This document shows, piece by piece, positions 1 to 9,912 of a stretch of DNA of 64,000 nucleotides. Source of the stretch: Branchipolynoe longqiensis (taxonomy: Eukaryota; Annelida; Polychaeta; Phyllodocida; Polynoidae); NCBI GenBank assembly GCA_030323885.1, contig CM059198.1, positions 8,082,086 through 8,146,085 on the forward strand, in the 5' to 3' direction. Positions within the stretch are counted from its first letter, which is position 1, and the number at the start of each line of letters is the position of its first letter. Both the position numbers and the translations under genes were made by a program. The notes under the pieces were generated by a model. That model saw nothing but the letters and a program-made list of their open reading frames with translations. It was not told where the DNA came from and did not search any database.

Positions 1-177
1 TTTCCTAGGAAATCACATATCCCCCTGCAAATTGCAACCCCGCCATGTTTGGTAGTCTTTACACTAATAAAAACATCTTTGCATTAGTGTAGTTTGTAAT
101 TCTGACTGCACATGCGCTGAAAACGGTCGTTATTCACATATGTCACCATTGTGGCCATTCTAAAGGCCACGTAAAGA

Positions 178-505
178 GTCGTGTAGTGGTCTGAACTGAC
201 CTCTCGGGCAAGTAACCACATAGACAGGTAGGCGTGGGGAGTGTGTTGATATCAGGGAGCCTAGGTGGTGTAATGGTTAGCACACTGGCCCGGAATGCAA
301 AGAGATGTGGGTTTGAGTCCTGCTCTGGGCGCAATATTTCCCATTTTCATCACCCCCATGACACTGGTGCCGTGATCAGGATCCTGTACAAGCTTTGCGC
401 TGTATGGTTGTTGAACCTACCCTGTGTATGTATGTGTTAGTGCATTGCATGTATGTATGTAATTGTAAGCATTACAAGACTTACAATTCCAGGGGGACGA
501 GTGTA
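178..505 (+). mobile_element. SINE S1, left arm of a dimer
   Basis: A leader of about 80 bases (GTGTAGTGGTCTG...) precedes a tRNA-like segment at 259-331. The segment carries an A-box-like GGTGTAATGGTTAGCAC and a B-box-like GGGTTTGAGTCC, closest to a Gln or Glu tRNA. A non-tRNA body (CACCCCCATGACACTGGTGCC...) follows and ends in a TGTATGTATGTAATTGTAAG-type tail. A second, shorter copy starts directly after it in the same orientation. The leader in front of the tRNA-like part is unusual, because tRNA-derived SINEs normally start with the tRNA. Confidence 0.75.
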
Positions 506-683
506 GTGGTCTGCACGGACCTCACAGGCAAGTAACCACATAGACAGGTAGGCATGGGGAGTGTGTTGATATCAGGGAGCCTAGGTGGTGTAATGGTTAG
601 CACACTGGCCCGGAATGCAAAGAGATGTGGGTTCGAGTCCCGCTCTAGGCGCAATATTTCCCATTTTCATCACCCCCATGACA
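496..683 (+). mobile_element. SINE S1, truncated right arm of the dimer
   Basis: Repeats the S1 leader and tRNA-like segment (579-651, with GGTTCGAGTCC) but stops at CACCCCCATGAC, where the left arm continues for another 140 bases. The two other S1 loci in this window have right arms that stop at the same place. Confidence 0.75.
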
Positions 684-1009
684 GTAGTCTGGTTCCACTA
701 GGTGGTGACCTCTGTTGAAACAAAGGCCAGGGGAGCAGGCTAGGTAAAGCGGTACAGCAATATCCTGGTATTATCACTCAATTTCAGGATCGGCAATGTA
801 AACAATGTCGTTTTCAAATTCCTGTGGGATGAATTTGAAAACGTTTTCAAGTTCCCATGGGGGAACTTCAATCAGGGGAGAATTCGAAATCTTTACACCG
901 GCATGCATCGCCCCCACCCCCTGCACTGGGCTTGACACTCCACCCACTCGGAAACAAATTTGTAATAAAGGAGTTGGGGTCTTTTACCTGCAACTCGTAT
1001 CACAAGCAG
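684..1009. other. unassigned interval
   Basis: No gene or known repeat recognised. A short imperfect foldback (TTGAAAACGTTTTCAA and GTTCCCATGGGGGAAC) lies near 835-870. Confidence 0.4.
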
Positions 1010-1285
1010 GAGAATGAGTATGCTTGCTTCTGACACATCTTTACGGTTCTCTGCTCACGGTGGCGTCCACGATCAAGTGACCAGCATATGCACTGACAGG
1101 TCCCATGTTAACTTCCTCTGGGCGGCATGGGGGGGAGGTTACGCTAGCCGGACGCAGTAGATGGCAGCCCTCTCGCGCTGCTGCCCGGCAGCTACTGCAA
1201 CTAACGCAGTAAACTGCAATGCTGACAGAGCACTCCGTGTTGCCACCGTATGGTAGTGGAGCTCATGTCTGGACTACTTCATGTA
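1010..1285 (-). repeat. dispersed repeat R1, copy 1
   Basis: The reverse complement is similar over most of its length to 45550-45835: TAGTCCAGACATGAGCTCCA, a block around GTTTACTGCGTTAG, CTGCCGGGCAGC, and a GCAAGCATACTC end. Two diverged copies in opposite orientation indicate an interspersed element. No coding potential or tRNA box was seen. Confidence 0.6.
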
Positions 1286-1444
1286 TATGATGTTGAATGG
1301 TAGAATCCACCTTACTTTAGTTTCAAGTATCTATATAATATATTTATGATGTTGAATATGAAAATCCACTTCACTTTTATTTGAAGTGCCTATATCTAAG
1401 TATGATGTTGAATATTATAATCCACCGTACTTTAGTTTGAAGTA

Positions 1445-1480
<36 letters not shown>

Positions 1481-1997
1481 CATATGATGTTGAATATTAT
1501 AATCCACCTTACTTTAAATTGGGGTACATATATATAGCTTGTATACACTAACTGTATACAGGTGTAGGGCGAGGGGCCTCCGGCAACTCTATTCTATTCT
1601 GCCCGCTACCACTGTGGTTCCCGGGTTCAACGCTAGGGGCGCGTGCAGCGCCTGTGTTGCGCTGCACTGGACACTGGTCACTGCGCTGGCCCAGCACTTG
1701 GCCTTCAACGCTTCACCTTGACACACCTCTTATCGTGTTTTTTTTGTTGTTCTGTTTTCATCTCGTTTGCCCAGCCAGATATCCTTATGCTATTATGCTA
1801 TTGATTACCAATTGTTGATATTGCCTATTGTCAACTCTGTTATCTACGGATATGTTATACTCGCTTATTATATTACATTTACCTGTTACTTATTGTTAAT
1901 AAATTATATCGCCCATACCTAGTCTGTTGCCTCCCTTCAGCCTACATATATATATATATGATGTTGAATATTATAATCCACCTCACTTTAATTTGGA

Positions 1998-2037
<40 letters not shown>

Positions 2038-2126
2038 TTGACTATTATAATCTGCCTTACTTTAATTTGAAGTACCTATACATATGCATGATGTCGAATA
2101 TTATAACCACCTCACTTTAATTTGGA

Positions 2127-2164
<38 letters not shown>

Positions 2165-2253
2165 TTGACTATTATAATCTGCCTTACTTTAATTTGAAGT
2201 ACCTATACATATGCATGATGTCGAATATTATAACCACCTCACTTTAATTTGGA

Positions 2254-2291
<38 letters not shown>

Positions 2292-2392
2292 TTGACTATT
2301 ATAATCTGCCTTACTTTAATTTGAAGTACCTATACATATGCATGATGTCGAATATTATAACCACCTCACTTTAATTTGGAGTACATATATAT

Positions 2393-2423
<31 letters not shown>

Positions 2424-2516
2424 GATGTTGACTATTATAATCTGCCTTACTTTAATTTGAAGTACCTATACATATGCATGATGTCGAATATTATAACCAC
2501 CTCACTTTAATTTGGA

Positions 2517-2552
<36 letters not shown>

Positions 2553-2885
2553 TTGACTATTATAATCTGCCTTACTTTAATTTGAAGTACCTATACATAT
2601 GCATGATGTCGAATATTATAACCACCTCACTTTAATTTGGAGTACATATATATATATATATATATATATGATGTTGACTATTATAATCTGCCTTACTTTA
2701 ATTTGAAGTACCTATACATATGCATGATGTCGAATATTATAACCACCTCACTTTAATTTGGAGTACATATATATATATATATATATATATATGATGTTGA
2801 CTATTATAATCTGCCTTACTTTAATTTGAAGTACCTATACATATGCATGATGTCGAATATTATAACCACCTCACTTTAATTTGGA

Positions 2886-2925
<40 letters not shown>

Positions 2926-3190
2926 TTGACTATTATAATCTGCCTTACTTTAATTTGAAGTACCTATGCATATGCATGATGTCGAATATTATAACCAGCT
3001 CACTTTAATTTGAAGTACCTATATATATGTATGGTGTTGAATATTATAATCCGCCTTACTTTAAGTCGGAGTACCTATTTATCTATGATGTTGAATATTA
3101 TACTCCACCTTACATTAATTAGAAGTATATATATATATATCTTAATAAGACAGAATCTCAAAGATATCGAACTATGCACTTTTAAATGTT
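1286..3190 (+). repeat. AT-rich tandem array with MITE-like units
   Basis: Eight main units start near 2034, 2161, 2288, 2424, 2549, 2670, 2793 and 2922 (spacing 121-136). Each has two half-units, GATGTTGACTATTATAATC... and GATGTCGAATATTATAACC..., each followed by ACTTTAATTTG and a variable (TA)n run. Diverged single units flank the array from 1286 to 3130. The core resembles the inside of MITE family M1 (TTGACCGTTAT...TAGTTTGAAGTA at 16771-16808), and the array ends at 3162-3184 in a degenerate M1 terminal repeat (ATCGAACTATGCAC). Confidence 0.75.
1540..1946 (+). repeat. candidate solo LTR inside the array
   Basis: A 407-base GC-richer block interrupts the AT-rich array. It begins TGTATACAC and ends CAGCCTACA (TG...CA), with AATAAA at about 1900 near the 3' end, as expected of an LTR. 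No target-site duplication is visible because both flanks are TA repeats. It could equally be another insertion type. Confidence 0.35.
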
Positions 3191-3350
3191 ACACAACAAA
3201 TAGTTTGACGAGGCAAACATTATCTGGATAGCTACATGTACAATGTCCTTAGTCCATTGTCCATAATGCATTTTGATTTGAGCTAACTTGGAGATGTACA
3301 ATACAGAGGATGTTCATTCAACTGCTAGTAGTATTAATCCTGGGTAATGT

Positions 3351-3802
3351 CTAGGTCACAAATGGTGCGGTCGCCGTACGGTGCTGCGGTCTGCGGTATG
3401 TCTTACAGTTTATGTAAATGTGACGGTGTTGCGGTCTGCAGTTGATCTATTCACAAATTGTGCGGTCACTACAAGGCATAGGTCACCTTACAGCGCATTA
3501 TTTTGTTTGTGTCGCCGCACAACCGCAGATAAGTCACCTTAAGCCATTTTTTGTATTCACAATTATGTACATTATTCTACAAACATATTATTCTGTTAAC
3601 AATAGAAATTGATGGGATTCCGACGAGATTCCGGCCTGTGGCGTTGCGATTTTACAAACTTAAGATAACTCTGACTTTAAAAAAATGCAACATGTTGCAG
3701 CAAGCAAAAAACTGTCTGGTCACTGTACCTCACCTTGCGGTCACCATGCGGTCTGGCCGACTGGGATAGTTATGGTCGCCGCAAGCACGCCGTAACCTAT
3801 TT
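3351..3802. mobile_element. palindromic element D (CACACT-like group)
   Basis: The ends are weak inverted repeats: TAGGTCACAAATGGTGCGGT at the left, and the complement of GCGGCGACC...CGTAACCTA at the right. The interior is rich in GCGGTC, GCGGTCTGCGG and related words. The centre holds TGCAACATGTTGCA (3686-3699), a 14-base palindrome like the centre of elements A, B and C. A diverged copy of the left part lies at 60170-60335. No transposase is present. Confidence 0.5.
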
Positions 3803-4202
3803 GAGGCCAAGGCATATAAGCACTGTCAACTCTATCCTCGGACATACTGGCACTGGTGGTACATTTGAAACCTGCTCACTGCCCACACCATGATCAATAT
3901 CACCAAAGTAGGGATAACATGTTCACAACACTTCAAACACTGAGTGATCTCTGTACTTGCCTGAAAGTGGAAAGCTCTAAAATCTGTTGTAATGGTCATT
4001 TGAGTATGGTTTTATTGAAATTACATTAACACAAAGTGACTCTAGCGTGTGGTAACGCCCATTTATTTTGTTTTGAGATTATTACTGCAAGGAGAGGCAT
4101 ATATTATTTTGTTTGAGAGAGTAATCAGTGCAAAATCCAGCGACCATTTTGTTGGAGATATTTTGGTTTGGATTGAAATGGGTTGCTCATGGTTAGGTTT
4201 CA
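3803..4202. other. unassigned interval
   Basis: AT-rich sequence in which no gene, RNA or repeat was recognised. Confidence 0.4.
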
Positions 4203-4420
4203 TTGTAAAGTGCTTTGGCCAACGGTTTTGATTTTCTGTCATTTTCCGGGAAAATTATTGTTGGTTAATCATTCTAATCTACCTTACTTTATTGATTATT
4301 TCAAATGGCTAACTTAGGAGATATTTGGGATGTAGCCATGCCAAGTTAATAGTGGCATGCTTCTCAAAACTCTGATACCATAAACTTATCTGTAACCGGT
4401 TATATTAAATAGACTTAGTA
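4203..4420 (+). mobile_element. MITE M1, diverged copy
   Basis: Starts with a degenerate M1 terminus followed by GGTTTTGATTTTCTGTCATT, the subterminal M1 word. It continues through CTACCTTACTTTATTG and a block ending GGCATGCTTCTCAAAACTCTGATACCAT, like 16885-16900. No right terminal repeat was found. Confidence 0.5.
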
Positions 4421-4439
4421 GTTAATAGTACACACTTCT

Positions 4440-4756
4440 ATGTCTATCACACACCATTAAGCCACTAAGGCAAACCAGAAGTCACATCAAAGCACATGAA
4501 AGACGGTCACTAGAAATGGCTGCCACAGTCTGGAACGCCCAAATGGTAAAGGAAAGACAAATTCCTGACCTAAAAACATACAACAAAATATCTGTGCAAA
4601 ATAAAGCCAGGAAACTAAGCTGCGTCCCACATGAGGTATGTCACCGCCCACCAGTTGTACAGCTACTGGGAGGTGCCCAGGCCATAAATTCATCAGATAC
4701 CACCAAAACCACCCACCAAACACATAGCAACCGTCTAATGCATACAAGCCTATAAT
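4440..4756 (+). other. unidentified open frame, possibly a mobile-element remnant
   Basis: An open frame runs from about 4449 to 4755, continuing upstream of the ATG at 4516. The product is basic and Gln/Lys-rich, with stretches such as HERRSLEMAATVWN and KERQIPDLKTYNK. I do not recognise a family. Composition suggests genuine past coding sequence rather than noise, but nothing around it supports a host gene. Confidence 0.25.
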
Positions 4757-4924
4757 GTGTAAATAGAGTAGGCTAGTTCAGAAATAGTGTAGAAGAACAA
4801 CTATTATAAAGAAAAAACACAAAAACGAACATCGATAACTAATCACAAATAATAACTATGAGAAACTCAAACCGAGCATTGAAAACAAGCTCGATCATCC
4901 AAGCTTATATGTTATGCATGTATG

Positions 4925-5064
4925 TGTAATGAAGACGATGTGACTGCTTCGATGCCCAAGTAGCAAGTGCTGTTTATTGTAGCTCACTTGACCACATCAC
5001 ATTCCACGCATGCGTGTTCACTCTGCTGGTACCGGCTTGTCCCGGTGCACACACATATACTACA
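4925..5064 (-). repeat. 3' LTR of element 1 (140 bp)
   Basis: In element orientation it begins TGTAGTATATGTG and ends CGTCTTCATTACA, so it has TG...CA ends. It lies directly downstream of a purine tract. The last 53 bases are repeated at 9397-9449. Confidence 0.8.
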
Positions 5065-5078
5065 TCTTCCCCTTTTTA
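5065..5078 (-). other. polypurine tract of element 1
   Basis: Reads AAAAAGGGGAAGA on the minus strand immediately before the 3' LTR. This is the expected plus-strand priming site. Confidence 0.7.
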
Positions 5079-5403
5079 TTTATTTTTTATTTTTTATTTT
5101 TTTTTAAATAACCCTAATACTAATAATTACAATAATAATAATACATGTCTTATACAGATACTTTTCTTGCTATGAAGATATCTTCATTATTTCACCATAT
5201 GAACATGTTATCATTGTGGGGACAGCATTTCAATAAACTTACTTTTAACATCAGACTCCTTTCGTCTTGTCACACGACCTTAACCCTATTATAACAATGA
5301 CATCTCATTGTTGGTACTGTGTACTTGTACCTTGACCAGGCACCACGGCTAAATATACATATATAGACTTGAATGCTTTTCAACTTCTAGTTCTTAACAC
5401 TTT

Positions 5404-5788
5404 CTAATTATATTCTAAACGCCTCACCGGTTTTACCTCCCTACCTGCCTTCGTTCTATAGTTTGTTTTCTTTGCTGTATCTGTCCTGTTTCTTATTTGC
5501 ACACCATACGGCAGCACTGTTTGTTTGCTTTTTTCCTGTACTCTTTCCTCGGGTGCTGGAATCACCATAGACCTGTTTCTTTTTACAATCTTATCTTCAG
5601 AGTTTCTAATGTTGTATGCACGGTTACATTCTGTGTCAACACTGACTATGCGCCCAGACGCCCACTCTTTTCTGTGATCTATGTACCTGACTCGCTCAGC
5701 CGTGTACAGCACACGGTGCCGTTTCCCTACACGTTTGTCATGGTACTTCTTTTGCTTCTCCTGACGCACACCTATCTGGTTTTTTTTT
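5404..5788 (-). pseudogene. integrase C-terminal tail of element 1, frameshifted from pol
   Basis: Continues the pol reading in another frame. The product is strongly basic, with KKYHDKR, then VRYIDHRKEWASGRI (the small beta-barrel-like region after the integrase core of gypsy elements), RNRSMVIPAP, and a terminal GREVKPVRRLEY. The corresponding tail of element 2 has the same blocks. The join with the upstream frame falls in an 11-base A run (5780-5790 on the plus strand, read as T), so a length change in that run explains the break. No separate start codon is implied. Confidence 0.8.
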
Positions 5789-8446
5789 TTACGGTACTAT
5801 CTTAAGTTTAAGGAACTCCGGCAACGTCGGAAGATGACACCGTAGCCTCCTGCTCATACTTAACTGGGCTGGTGATGCTTTTAGTTCAGGTATTACTGTA
5901 TTTCTGTATGCTAACAATGCTATCTGAAAATCAGTTCCGTCCATTTTAGATTTTTTTAACAGCGCCTTAATAGTCTTTACATACCTCTCGACTTGCCCAT
6001 TACTTCTCGGGTAGAACAGACTAGAGTATTTCGCTTGGAAGCCATATTCCCTTGCAAACAACCTGTACTCTTCACTGGCGAACTGTGGACCGTTGTCTGA
6101 AATAACTGTGTTGCGTATACCATGGCATGCAAAAACATCCTTTATACTGGCAATCACTGACTTACTAGTGGTGCTCTGTAACCGTATCACTTCTGGATAT
6201 TTTGAGTAATAGTCGACAATCAATAAATAGTTTTCATGGTCAAAATGGAATAAATCAATTCCAACCTTATAAAACGGGATATCAGGTATATCATGACATA
6301 TTAACGGTTCCGCCCCCGGACGGTCCCGCGTTGCCTGACATGCCTGACATCTGGACACTCTATCCTGAACTTGCCTGTCTATTCCTGGCCAGAATACATA
6401 ATCTCGAGCTATCTGCTTTGACTTAACAATACCTAAGTGTGCAGAATGAATCTTTTCTAACATTCTACCTTGCACAGATTTTGGAATAACGATTCGGGAT
6501 CCTTTCATTATGATCCCATTTTGGACACTTAAATCGTCCCTGAACGTGTGATATGGTTTCAATGACTGTTCAATGTTACTTTGCTCAGCTGGCCATCCGT
6601 GTTGTATATAACCGGCTAACTTCCCCAGGCTGCTGTCTGTTCGCGTTGCGCACGCTATCTCTGCCAACTCGTCCTCCACGTAGCTCAGTACTGCAATGGA
6701 CATTACATTATCATATAAGTTCAACGGCTTACTTACTTTTGCATGTGCCCGCGATAATGTATCCGCAAAGAACATGTCCGTGCCCTTTACGTATACTAAG
6801 CTTACATCATAATTTTGTAGCCTTAATCTCATACGCTGTAACCATGCTGTTAACATGTGTATTGGTTTCGACATTATATTTACAAGAGGCTTGTGATCTG
6901 TTTCTATGGTTACTTGCTTTCCAACAATATATTCATGAAACTTGGTACAACCAAAGCATATTGCTAGCATTTCTCTCTCTATCAGAGCATAATTTCCCTG
7001 ACATTTATTTAATGCTCTCGAAGCCATGCACACCAGCCTCCCATCTTGCAATAACGCCGCCCCGAGACCGCTTTGCGAGGCATCCACCTGGATAGTGACT
7101 GGCTTATTCACCTCATAATATTTCAGTACAGGGGCCGTTACTAATAAATGTTTTAATTTTGTGAACGCATTTTCTTGTTCATGGTCCCAATGCCAAGCAA
7201 CATCTTTTGATAGGAGTATTCTGAGAGGCTTCGCTATGTCTGACAGATTTGGTACAAATTTATGCACGTATCCTACCATTCCCAAAAACTGTTGTATACT
7301 GGGTTTATCTGTGGGGGTGGGCATATCTGTTATGGCCTGCACCCGCTCTGGGTTTGGCTTCAAGCCCTCCCCTGTCAATAAGTGCCCTACGTAATGAACT
7401 TGTGTCTTACACGATACCATTTTTGTCGGGTTCAATTTTAACCCGGCCTGCTGTACTCTTCTCAGAACTGCCTCTAGCCTCTCATTATGCTCCTCCAATG
7501 ATGCTGCATATATCAATATGTCGTCCGCTACTACATCAACCCCAGTGAGACCCGTTAATATTTTTTCCATCTCCTGAATAAAAATGTCCCCAGCAGTTTG
7601 TATCCCGATAGGTAAACGAGTAAATCTGTATCTCCTCCAGGGCATGTTGAACGTGCATAATAACAAACTTTGCTTGTCTAAACCTATCTGCCAGTACCCA
7701 CTCTGAGCATCAAGTACTGAAAAATACCTGGTGCCTGATGTTTTAGCTACCACTTGCTCTATTGTTTTAATTGGATATGGACCCCTTAATATTGCTTTAT
7801 TCAACTTCGTCGGGTCAAGACAAATTCTTAATTTATTTGGCTTTCGCACGATAGTCACTGAGTTCACCCATGGAGTTGGTTCATATTGTTCGACTATGAC
7901 TCCCATTTCCAACATCCTATCCAACTCACTCCGCACAGCATTATTAATGGCGTGCGGAATGCGCCTCGGAGGGTCAATGACCGCCGGTACATTTGTATCT
8001 ATATGTATGGCCGCGTTCACTTTAATACAACCAAGACCATTAAATACTGATTTATAGTTATTTACCATGCATCTTGCTTGTCTGCTGCTCTGCTCTGGCA
8101 CGCTGTCCTCCATGTTCACTGTCTGTACTCTACTAATGAGGTTCAACCTAACACACGCGTCCTTCCCCAGTATAGCACACCCACTGTCAACTATCTGGAA
8201 CTTTATCGGCTGCCCTTGCACTTCCATTAGGACTTCACCTTGTGGTTGAATTCGCTCCCCCGAATATGTTATGAGGCGACACGTCGTCCTGTCCGGCTTC
8301 ATGTTGGGCATGGTCATGAACCTCGCCTCGGGGATTATGTTCGCCTCAGAGCCGGTATCCAACTTGAAACGAACTTGTACGCCGCCCACCATCAGGGTCT
8401 CGAACCATAACCCCGGCCGTTCGTCCATGTCTGTAATGGCGCCCAC
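5789..8446 (-). CDS. pol: pol polyprotein of element 1: protease, RT, RNase H, integrase
   Basis: An 885-codon open frame. The protease has the DTG triad at residues 30-32 (FKLDTGSEAN). Reverse transcriptase has YFSVLDAQSG (catalytic Asp246) and VVADDILIY (Asp308, Asp309). RNase H starts near TIQVDAS (Asp455) and includes ETDHKP. Integrase has a His/Cys zinc region (HSAHLG...CQAC, 667-703) and a DD35E triad at Asp731, Asp784 and Glu820. All visible catalytic residues are present. The frame opens after an in-frame TAA upstream of 8446, so the GTG at 8446 is only a nominal start; the protein would normally be made as part of a gag-pol polyprotein. It stops at the poly(A) run near 5788, before the integrase tail. 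Ty3/gypsy assignment is secure; the Mag-like lineage is inference. Confidence 0.9.
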   Translation of the reverse strand: MGAITDMDERPGLWFETLMVGGVQVRFKLDTGSEANIIPEARFMTMPNMKPDRTTCRLITYSGERIQPQGEVLMEVQGQPIKFQIVDSGCAILGKDACVRLNLISRVQTVNMEDSVPEQSSRQARCMVNNYKSVFNGLGCIKVNAAIHIDTNVPAVIDPPRRIPHAINNAVRSELDRMLEMGVIVEQYEPTPWVNSVTIVRKPNKLRICLDPTKLNKAILRGPYPIKTIEQVVAKTSGTRYFSVLDAQSGYWQIGLDKQSLLLCTFNMPWRRYRFTRLPIGIQTAGDIFIQEMEKILTGLTGVDVVADDILIYAASLEEHNERLEAVLRRVQQAGLKLNPTKMVSCKTQVHYVGHLLTGEGLKPNPERVQAITDMPTPTDKPSIQQFLGMVGYVHKFVPNLSDIAKPLRILLSKDVAWHWDHEQENAFTKLKHLLVTAPVLKYYEVNKPVTIQVDASQSGLGAALLQDGRLVCMASRALNKCQGNYALIEREMLAICFGCTKFHEYIVGKQVTIETDHKPLVNIMSKPIHMLTAWLQRMRLRLQNYDVSLVYVKGTDMFFADTLSRAHAKVSKPLNLYDNVMSIAVLSYVEDELAEIACATRTDSSLGKLAGYIQHGWPAEQSNIEQSLKPYHTFRDDLSVQNGIIMKGSRIVIPKSVQGRMLEKIHSAHLGIVKSKQIARDYVFWPGIDRQVQDRVSRCQACQATRDRPGAEPLICHDIPDIPFYKVGIDLFHFDHENYLLIVDYYSKYPEVIRLQSTTSKSVIASIKDVFACHGIRNTVISDNGPQFASEEYRLFAREYGFQAKYSSLFYPRSNGQVERYVKTIKALLKKSKMDGTDFQIALLAYRNTVIPELKASPAQLSMSRRLRCHLPTLPEFLKLKIVP

Positions 8447-8456
8447 GAACAGGTCC

Positions 8457-8699
8457 TCATATCTTTAGTCGTCCATTTCGTCGTCCGTATTTCTGGTCAC
8501 TCTCATGTCTGCTACTCGATACACCTATCGCATTCACTGGTGCTACCGGCCTTCTACCACCTCTGCACACCTTTGCAAAGTGGCCCACTCGCCTACACGT
8601 ATTGCACTGTTTGCCATTCGCAGGACAATTGTCACGTGCATGCACATAACCACACCGGCTACAATTATACTGCTGGCTTCCTTGTTTTGCCTGGCCGCC
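8457..8699 (-). pseudogene. gag: gag zinc-knuckle segment of element 1
   Basis: In the same frame as the upstream gag piece, but separated from it by TGA at 8700-8702. It contains two Cys-rich knuckles: CSRCGYVH...C, and CNTCRRVGHFAKVC, a canonical CX2CX4HX4C nucleocapsid motif. After the knuckles the frame ends at TGA (8457-8459), while the pol frame lies one register away behind a TAA. At least one frameshift is therefore needed to join gag to pol. Confidence 0.75.
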
Positions 8700-9368
8700 T
8701 CACCTACTCATTCTTCCAACACCTGCACTCATAGAAGGTGTCGCTGTACGGTTCGGTGTTGGCGGGCGTGTCCTATATGTGTCACGCGACTCATGTCGTT
8801 GTAGCTCATCCACATCCACTTCTTGTACGCCGGTCCCGCCCCCCAGCTGTTCGTGACTATGCTCGCTCAAACTGCATATTTCTAGGCACTTCTCCAACAT
8901 TAAATTTGACGTTCTTAGTAACCTATTCCTCAGCTTACGGTCTCTCACACCGCAAACTACCCGGTCACACAGCATAGGGTCTTCATTATTGCCATAGTCA
9001 CACAGTTCTACTTGGTATTTTAATTCTCCAATGTATTCTTCAATGTCCTCCGAGCCTTGGTTGTAACTGTTAAACTTGTACCGCACAATAGTTCTGTTTG
9101 ACTTGCTTTCACAATACATTCTGAACGTATCTGTCAAAATTCCTATCTTTTCTCGGTCTCCACTTGCAATGCTCATTGTGTGAAACAGCTTTTGCGCTGG
9201 CAACCCCGCAATGTGTAAGAATGCACAACAGTGTACCTTTTCAGCTTTTGTTGCCAACCCTGTCGCTCCTGCAAACAACTCATAAGAGTCATGCCACACT
9301 CTCCAATTCAGCGCCAGGTTTCCTTCCAATTTTAGTGGCGCCGGCGGTTTGAGTCCTTGTAACGCCAT
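8700..9368 (-). pseudogene. gag: gag capsid-like region of element 1
   Basis: Starts at ATG 9368, 28 bases inside the primer site, with MALQGLKPPAPLKLEGN, very similar to the start of element 2 (SLPGLKPPGPLNLEEN). The rest follows the gag pattern of element 2: NWRVWHDSYELFAGATG, a CAFLHIAG block, RYKFNSYNQG and LRNRLLRTSNL. The role is the structural particle protein. It ends at an in-frame TGA just before the zinc-knuckle segment. Confidence 0.75.
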
Positions 9369-9381
9369 GTTTGTCGCACAA

Positions 9382-9396
9382 GAACATCTGACACCA
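9382..9396 (-). other. primer binding site of element 1
   Basis: Reads TGGTGTCAGATG directly after the 5' LTR end. The first ten bases are complementary to the 3' end expected of a tRNA-Leu with ...TCTGACA plus CCA. The tRNA identity is inferred from family knowledge. Confidence 0.65.
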
Positions 9397-9449
9397 TGTA
9401 ATGAAGACGATGTGACTGCTTCGATGCCCAAGTAGCAAGTGCTGTTTAT
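9397..9449 (-). repeat. truncated 5' LTR of element 1
   Basis: The 53 bases match the last 53 bases of the 3' LTR. The remaining about 87 LTR bases are missing, replaced by repeat R3. Confidence 0.8.
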
Positions 9450-9912
9450 GCAGGTATTTCAATACCCCAGGGAGTTTGATGCCCCTGCCCTACACGGTTG
9501 TAAACCACTGCCTTGTGGTACAGGTTCTTGACAGAACCGAAGGCTAAGGGAGCAAACCCTGAACAGAAAACCATGTCACTGTGGCAGCATTAAGGGCGGT
9601 TGATCTACGGAACTCACAACATCTCCCGACCAGCCTCTGCAGGGACAAATAGTTTTGCACCTGTCTGGACATGTTCTTGCTGGTGTGAAACCTCTATTTG
9701 CTCCCCGAGGGAGTGCCGCTGGTAACTTGCAAAAGCCAGCAGCACTTCAACACTTTTGCAGGCAGCTTTCATGAAATGGACCATGAAGCTGAGAGACATT
9801 AAGACCGACTCATGGACATCAATCACTCTCATAGCAGAGAGCTGGATGGAGAGCAGCAGTCAAGTAATGGAAGCAGTATTTGTTGCATCGCGACCGACAA
9901 CATGATGATCAT
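9450..9912 (+). repeat. dispersed repeat R3, copy 1 (internally deleted)
   Basis: Aligns with 44755-45460: GCAGGTATT...AATACC, CCACTGCCTTGTGGTACAGG, ACAGAAAACCATGTCACTGT, GAAACCTCTATTTGCTCCC, TTTTGCAGGCAGCTTTCATG. At about 9785 it jumps to CTGAGAGACATTAAGACCGA, skipping roughly 210 bases present in the other copy that encode part of a non-LTR reverse transcriptase tail. Confidence 0.7.

Larger units (their letters stand above)
4925..9449 (-). mobile_element. degenerate Ty3/gypsy LTR retrotransposon (element 1)
   Basis: Minus-strand element in this order: truncated 5' LTR (9397-9449), primer site, gag, zinc knuckles, protease, reverse transcriptase, RNase H, integrase, polypurine tract, 3' LTR (4925-5064). 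Gag and pol are broken by an in-frame TGA, a frameshift with a TAA, and a frameshift at a poly(A) run. The 5' LTR is cut short where it joins dispersed repeat R3 at 9450, so no target-site duplication can be read. It is related to but clearly different from the element at 27589-32492: same domain order, same primer-site class, and similar short LTRs. Confidence 0.9.

Noticed and set aside
6202..8468. Plus-strand frames of 60-180 codons opposite pol of element 1
   Set aside because: Antisense shadows of the retrotransposon coding strand.
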